A stretch of 34,816 nucleotides of DNA from Phycisphaerae bacterium (lineage in GTDB: Bacteria; Planctomycetota; Phycisphaerae; Sedimentisphaerales; Anaerobacaceae): the NCBI GenBank assembly GCA_030615025.1, contig JAUXAB010000036.1:1-34816 (forward strand), given 5' to 3'. Under the pieces are notes generated by a model. That model ran no database searches, was not told where the DNA came from, and was given only the letters and a program-made list of their open reading frames with translations. Shown here piece after piece: positions 31,433 to 34,816 of this stretch. Position numbers and translations under genes: made by a program. Numbering within the stretch: position 1 is the first letter of the stretch; each line of letters opens with the position of its first letter.

Positions 31433-33004
31433 CTATTCGACTTTCACATGCTTCAATTGATTGCCCTTTTGCTTTGTGTCGCTCTCGGACATCTTGCCGT
31501 CTTCGTCTAAGCAGAGATCGACCTCAAAAGCTCCGCCCGACTCGATGTCCTCAAACTTACAGTGCATTCTCTGGTTTACATCATAGCTGTAAGTAACTTT
31601 AACCGGACGTTCTGCCGGTCTGTTCGGAGGAAGCTTAAGCTTGTGCTTTGCAACCTTATTTACATACTCAGGAGCCATATCTTCTCCCTGGGTTATGGTT
31701 ATCTCAACCTCTGTTTGTCCCTTAGACATCGTGTAGAACATCTTTGAAGTTTCGCAAGGCAGCGGTGTGTTTTTCTTCAGGATGATACGATTCTGAATTG
31801 TGCGTCGGCCGGTTTCCTTGTCAATGGGAGCACAAATAGTGCCATAACTGTGATTACAAACATCCGTGAGGTTAATATCTTTGAGCCCGCTGGAAATTCC
31901 TGCCGGCACCACCTCTGGCTTTTCTCTAAGCAATGTCAATCCGGCGTGTAAAGCAGCGCCGAGTGCGACACATTCGTCCACATTAACTGTAATTTCAGGG
32001 GCAAATCCGAACGTTTTTTCCAGGCGTTTCCGGACTAATGGAATCCGAGTGCTGCCGCCCACCAACAGTACCTTATCGATACCGGAAGGTTCAACACCTG
32101 CCTCCTCGAGGGCCACTTCCACCATGATATCAGTACGAGCTATCAACGAAGAAATAGCTTCCTCGAACATCTCTCTTATGATTTCTACTCTCGTGTTACC
32201 TGCCGGGCCGTAGAGCATCTTCTTCGCAGAAGCACGCCGTGACAATGTCTTTTTAATATCCTCGGCTTCATCTTCATACTTTGCCCTGTCCTCATCAGAG
32301 TTAATCAGCTCGGCACCAAACTTGTCCCTGTAGTTCTGCTCCAGCATCTCTAATACTTTCTGGTCGAAGTCAGCGCCGCCGAGCGCATGGTCACCCTGTG
32401 AACAAATAATGTCCATTTGATGTCCCTTGACGTCCATTATGGTTACATCGAAGGTGCCTCCTCCAAGGTCATATACGAGGACCTTTCCCGAAACGTCGCG
32501 TGTGGTAGTATAATATAATGCAGCCGCCACTGGCTCGTTGACAATTCCAATCACGTTCAGCCCGGCTGCAATACCTGCGTCCATGGTCGCTTTTCTTCGA
32601 ACTTCGTCAAAGTGAGCAGGAACCGAAATAACGGCATCACGGATTTCACCGTGTTCGGTTGAGCAGTCCTGTTTGAGCTTTTTCAGGATCAAACTTGATA
32701 ATTCCACAGGCGTCCAGTCCTTTCCATCAATATTCTTGCAATAACTCGCATCTCCCATATGCCGCTTTATCCAACGGACGGACCTTTCAGCATTTAGATG
32801 CCGTGAATTTATCGCTTCAACACCTACCCGGACTACATCAGAGTTCTCTTCGTCGAAGAAAATCGTGGACGGCGTGAGCCTCTCTCCATCAGCGTTCGGG
32901 ATTATCTCCGGCTTACCGATAGCATTAAGAATCGCTAAGGCTGAGAATGTGGTTCCGAGATCTATACCTACTATGTTAGCCATTTTAGATACCTTGTTAG
33001 CCAT
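31433..33004 (-). CDS. Hsp70-family chaperone lacking the C-terminal lid
   Basis: This protein of about 523 residues has a full Hsp70 ATPase domain: phosphate 1 GIDLGTTFS, phosphate 2 VYDLGGGTFDVTIM and adenosine motif VLLVGGSTRIPLV. A beta-type substrate-binding domain follows (KKNTPLPCETSKMFYT, then EVEITITQGED). The chain ends soon after (EVDLCLDEDGKM), so the helical lid of DnaK (about 100-130 residues) is missing. It may bind clients with fast kinetics or sit on a fixed partner. Two ATGs, 33004 and 32983, both have Shine-Dalgarno-like AAAGGG or AAGGT sequences because a 21-bp unit is tandemly duplicated; MANIVGIDLGTT from 32983 is the usual family start. It lies between a GrpE-like membrane protein gene and a TerB/J-like gene on the same strand, all closely spaced. 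Confidence 0.9.
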   Translation of the reverse strand: MANKVSKMANIVGIDLGTTFSALAILNAIGKPEIIPNADGERLTPSTIFFDEENSDVVRVGVEAINSRHLNAERSVRWIKRHMGDASYCKNIDGKDWTPVELSSLILKKLKQDCSTEHGEIRDAVISVPAHFDEVRRKATMDAGIAAGLNVIGIVNEPVAAALYYTTTRDVSGKVLVYDLGGGTFDVTIMDVKGHQMDIICSQGDHALGGADFDQKVLEMLEQNYRDKFGAELINSDEDRAKYEDEAEDIKKTLSRRASAKKMLYGPAGNTRVEIIREMFEEAISSLIARTDIMVEVALEEAGVEPSGIDKVLLVGGSTRIPLVRKRLEKTFGFAPEITVNVDECVALGAALHAGLTLLREKPEVVPAGISSGLKDINLTDVCNHSYGTICAPIDKETGRRTIQNRIILKKNTPLPCETSKMFYTMSKGQTEVEITITQGEDMAPEYVNKVAKHKLKLPPNRPAERPVKVTYSYDVNQRMHCKFEDIESGGAFEVDLCLDEDGKMSESDTKQKGNQLKHVKVE

Positions 33005-33074
33005 TTTAGACCCTTTGTATCTCATTTGGGTTCTCATTTTGCGACTTATTGCAAAATGAGGCTCTTTAATAAAC

Positions 33075-34532
33075 CTAACCAAACAGCTTGACCTGAGCTG
33101 GACGTACTACCTTGAAATTCTCCTCGTCAATAAAGTATTGATAACCTGGTCTGATTACATTTGCAATTTTGCCTTCTCTGTTTGGCTCATCGCAGCATTC
33201 CTTCTCTTTGACAGCCTCTGCATACTTTTCCTGCCCGTGATAATCGCTGTTTATTTCGGGCTCAAATTGTTCAACACCACTAGACTCCAGAGCAAAGAGC
33301 AGCTCATCCCTTACTTCCTCAAGGTCTGCTACTTCGATATCCTGTTCTGTCAGCCGACTAATACGACCTTCAAGATTGTCAATACAGCGAATAACGCGCA
33401 GGCAAAAAGTTCGCATTATGTTCCAGTCATACCCGTCCTGAAGTTTGTTCAGTCTGTCCTGTTGGGATGCGGCGTATTCACGAATGGCTGACACCTGTTG
33501 AGTGAGCTCGCTGAGGGTGCTGTTGAGCGGTTTTGACTGCTCAAGTGCGGTTTGCTGAACACCTTGAGCCATCTGCCTGAATTCCGCCATCTGTTTTTCC
33601 AGATTTTCTGTTTGGGCTTTGAGCGAATCTTCAGGTTTGGGACTTACGTTCACACTTTCTGCTACGGCTTTTAACGACTCCACATGTTCGGTGGATTTTT
33701 TATCTGAAAGTAACACGGCAATTTCCTCAGCATTTTTAGCTGAGTTTTCAACGCCGGGTCCGCTTTTCATCGAACAAAGTGTTTGTGGCAGAGCTTGCTC
33801 ACCCTGGCCGGCAGAATTCGCTTCAAAACTCTGACAGCCTGAATTTCTGAGTACATTCGAAAGTTTCTTAATTTGGCCTCGCGGTCCCTGTCGTTTCTCC
33901 TGCTGCCCAAAACTTATTCCATCTTCCATTGCATCACTTTCAACTCCGACTTTTTCTTCAGCTTGAGTCTTAGGTTTTATTTTCGCTTTTGCATTGGCTT
34001 GCGCCAGCTCTTTATCTTTGTTTCCACTCCGGCTTCTGAAAAAATCGGCGACAAATTCTCTCAGATGAGAGGAGGCTTTAATAACGGGCAGACCTATCCA
34101 TAGTAATAGGCACCAGGTTAAAATCGCCCCCCCTGTAAACGTACACACAATAGAGCCGGTAAAAATTAACTCCCTCAGCTCCTTTCGCTTTTTGTATTTG
34201 CTTAATTCTTTTTGCCAGTTCTCGCCGTAAAGAATGTCGGCAAAGGGATAAGTATCTTTGTTACTTGCGGCCAATTTGTTCAGGTCAGCTTTGAGTCTTT
34301 CCTGCTGTTGCTGCTTTAGCTGAGCTTCTGTTTTGGTTTTACCATATTTGTCCAGAGCTAATTGCAACGATTCATTGTATTGCTCGAGATACTCACCCGG
34401 CCCTGAACCATACTTCAACTTATAGGAAGCAACCTTCTGCTGTTCTTTTCTTTTTTGGGTGAGGAGCCATCCAAGCACAGCGGCGCCGGTAACTAATAGT
34501 ACTAAACCAGGGATAACATATTTCTTAAACAT
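33075..34532 (-). CDS. Two-TM membrane protein with coiled coil and C-terminal GrpE-like domain
   Basis: The 485-residue protein has membrane helices at about 5-24 and 122-150, a 95-residue charged loop between them, a long polar linker (about 165-300), a coiled coil (about 305-366) and a C-terminal domain (366-485) resembling GrpE, the nucleotide exchange factor of Hsp70. GrpE-like features are FCLRVIRCIDNLEGRI, LFALESSGVEQFEPEIN, GKIANVIRPGYQY and the final VVRPAQVKLF. Ordinary GrpE is a 180-220-residue cytosolic protein; a membrane-tethered version is unusual. With N and C termini inside, the loop would be periplasmic and the GrpE domain cytoplasmic, where Hsp70 works. The gene starts 16 nt after the upstream ATPase gene stop and precedes hsp70, so the unit looks like one operon. 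Confidence 0.75.
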   Translation of the reverse strand: MFKKYVIPGLVLLVTGAAVLGWLLTQKRKEQQKVASYKLKYGSGPGEYLEQYNESLQLALDKYGKTKTEAQLKQQQQERLKADLNKLAASNKDTYPFADILYGENWQKELSKYKKRKELRELIFTGSIVCTFTGGAILTWCLLLWIGLPVIKASSHLREFVADFFRSRSGNKDKELAQANAKAKIKPKTQAEEKVGVESDAMEDGISFGQQEKRQGPRGQIKKLSNVLRNSGCQSFEANSAGQGEQALPQTLCSMKSGPGVENSAKNAEEIAVLLSDKKSTEHVESLKAVAESVNVSPKPEDSLKAQTENLEKQMAEFRQMAQGVQQTALEQSKPLNSTLSELTQQVSAIREYAASQQDRLNKLQDGYDWNIMRTFCLRVIRCIDNLEGRISRLTEQDIEVADLEEVRDELLFALESSGVEQFEPEINSDYHGQEKYAEAVKEKECCDEPNREGKIANVIRPGYQYFIDEENFKVVRPAQVKLFG

Positions 34533-34548
34533 AATCGCAAATCTAAAT

Positions 34549-34816
34549 CTACGGTTTGCTCTCGTGTTCCTTATGCTGAACGGGTTTCAAGTTTCTGTCT
34601 GAGACTGCTTCGGATGCGTCGCTGTAGACCTCAGTGACACGCAGCACTTCTTCTATGGTCGTCAAGCCCTGCTCTACCTTTTTCATCCCGTCATCGAACA
34701 AACCCGGCTGACCGCTCTGGCGAAAAACGCGGCGCATATTACTGACCGAAGAGTCTCTATTAATCATACCACTGAACCTGTCATCAATAACCAACAGTTC
34801 GTAAATACCCGTTCTG
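34549..34816 (-). CDS. PilB/GspE-type secretion ATPase, C-terminal part (cut by window edge)
   Basis: Only the last 88 or so codons are in the window. RTGIYELLVIDD, then ...FRQSGQPGLFDDGMKKVEQGLTTIEEVLRVT is the typical end of type II secretion/type IV pilus assembly ATPases (GspE/PilB), AAA+-like enzymes that power pseudopilus or pilus assembly at the inner membrane. A 25-residue polar tail follows. Which of the two it is cannot be told without the N-terminus. It is followed 16 nt later by the GrpE-like membrane protein gene, so secretion and the Hsp70 unit may be co-transcribed. Confidence 0.85.
   Translation of the reverse strand, partial: RTGIYELLVIDDRFSGMINRDSSVSNMRRVFRQSGQPGLFDDGMKKVEQGLTTIEEVLRVTEVYSDASEAVSDRNLKPVQHKEHESKP

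Overview
The window looks like a chromosomal contig of an uncultured Planctomycetota-type bacterium, most likely Phycisphaerae or relatives. This is inference from gene content: Tat-exported Gfo/Idh/MocA oxidoreductases, DUF1080 (3-keto-glycoside hydrolase-like) proteins, a secreted sugar isomerase/epimerase, PQQ-like beta-propellers, PF04734 'ceramidase' proteins, an SSS symporter, and many intergenic word-repeat hairpins. No rRNA or other decisive phylogenetic marker is present.

Positions 345-18593 form a catabolic/secretory region. It holds a ceramidase-like protein (-), an SSS symporter (+), a lipoprotein fused to a Gfo/Idh-type oxidoreductase (+) and a DegT aminotransferase (+). Then come a minus-strand run of a beta-propeller, an S9 peptidase, a Tat-exported isomerase/epimerase, a double DUF1080 protein and a transglutaminase-like secreted protein. 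A GH20-like lipoprotein and a Tat-exported Gfo/Idh oxidoreductase follow on the plus strand. Together these suggest envelope-located oxidation, cleavage and isomerisation of glycosides (3-keto-sugar chemistry) with uptake by the symporter. A decayed tyrosine-recombinase fragment (18604-18798) closes this part.

Positions 19076-27195 are an iron-homeostasis region. A Fur regulator (-) diverges from a plus-strand cluster: OprB-like porin, FeoB, a DtxR-FeoA fusion repressor, an atypical CDF transporter, a NosR-like FMN/iron-sulfur membrane protein and a membrane-anchored twin-PDZ protein. A 15/19 match to the Fur box lies just ahead of the porin, whose best start codon is an unusual ATA.

Positions 27379-28412 carry tRNA-Ser(GGA), tadA, tRNA-Glu(CTC) and tRNA-Met(CAT), separated by word-repeat hairpins. 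Positions 28475-30148 are the wreck of an integrative element: an internally deleted integrase, an excisionase-like gene with an in-frame stop, and small ORFs of 80, 55 and 54 codons.

Positions 30159-34816 (-) are the most novel-looking part. Downstream of the C-terminus of a PilB/GspE-type ATPase lie a two-TM membrane protein ending in a GrpE-like domain, an Hsp70 without the usual C-terminal lid, and a membrane-anchored TerB protein ending in a J-like domain without HPD. This reads as a dedicated membrane-tethered Hsp70 machine with its own exchange factor and J-like partner.
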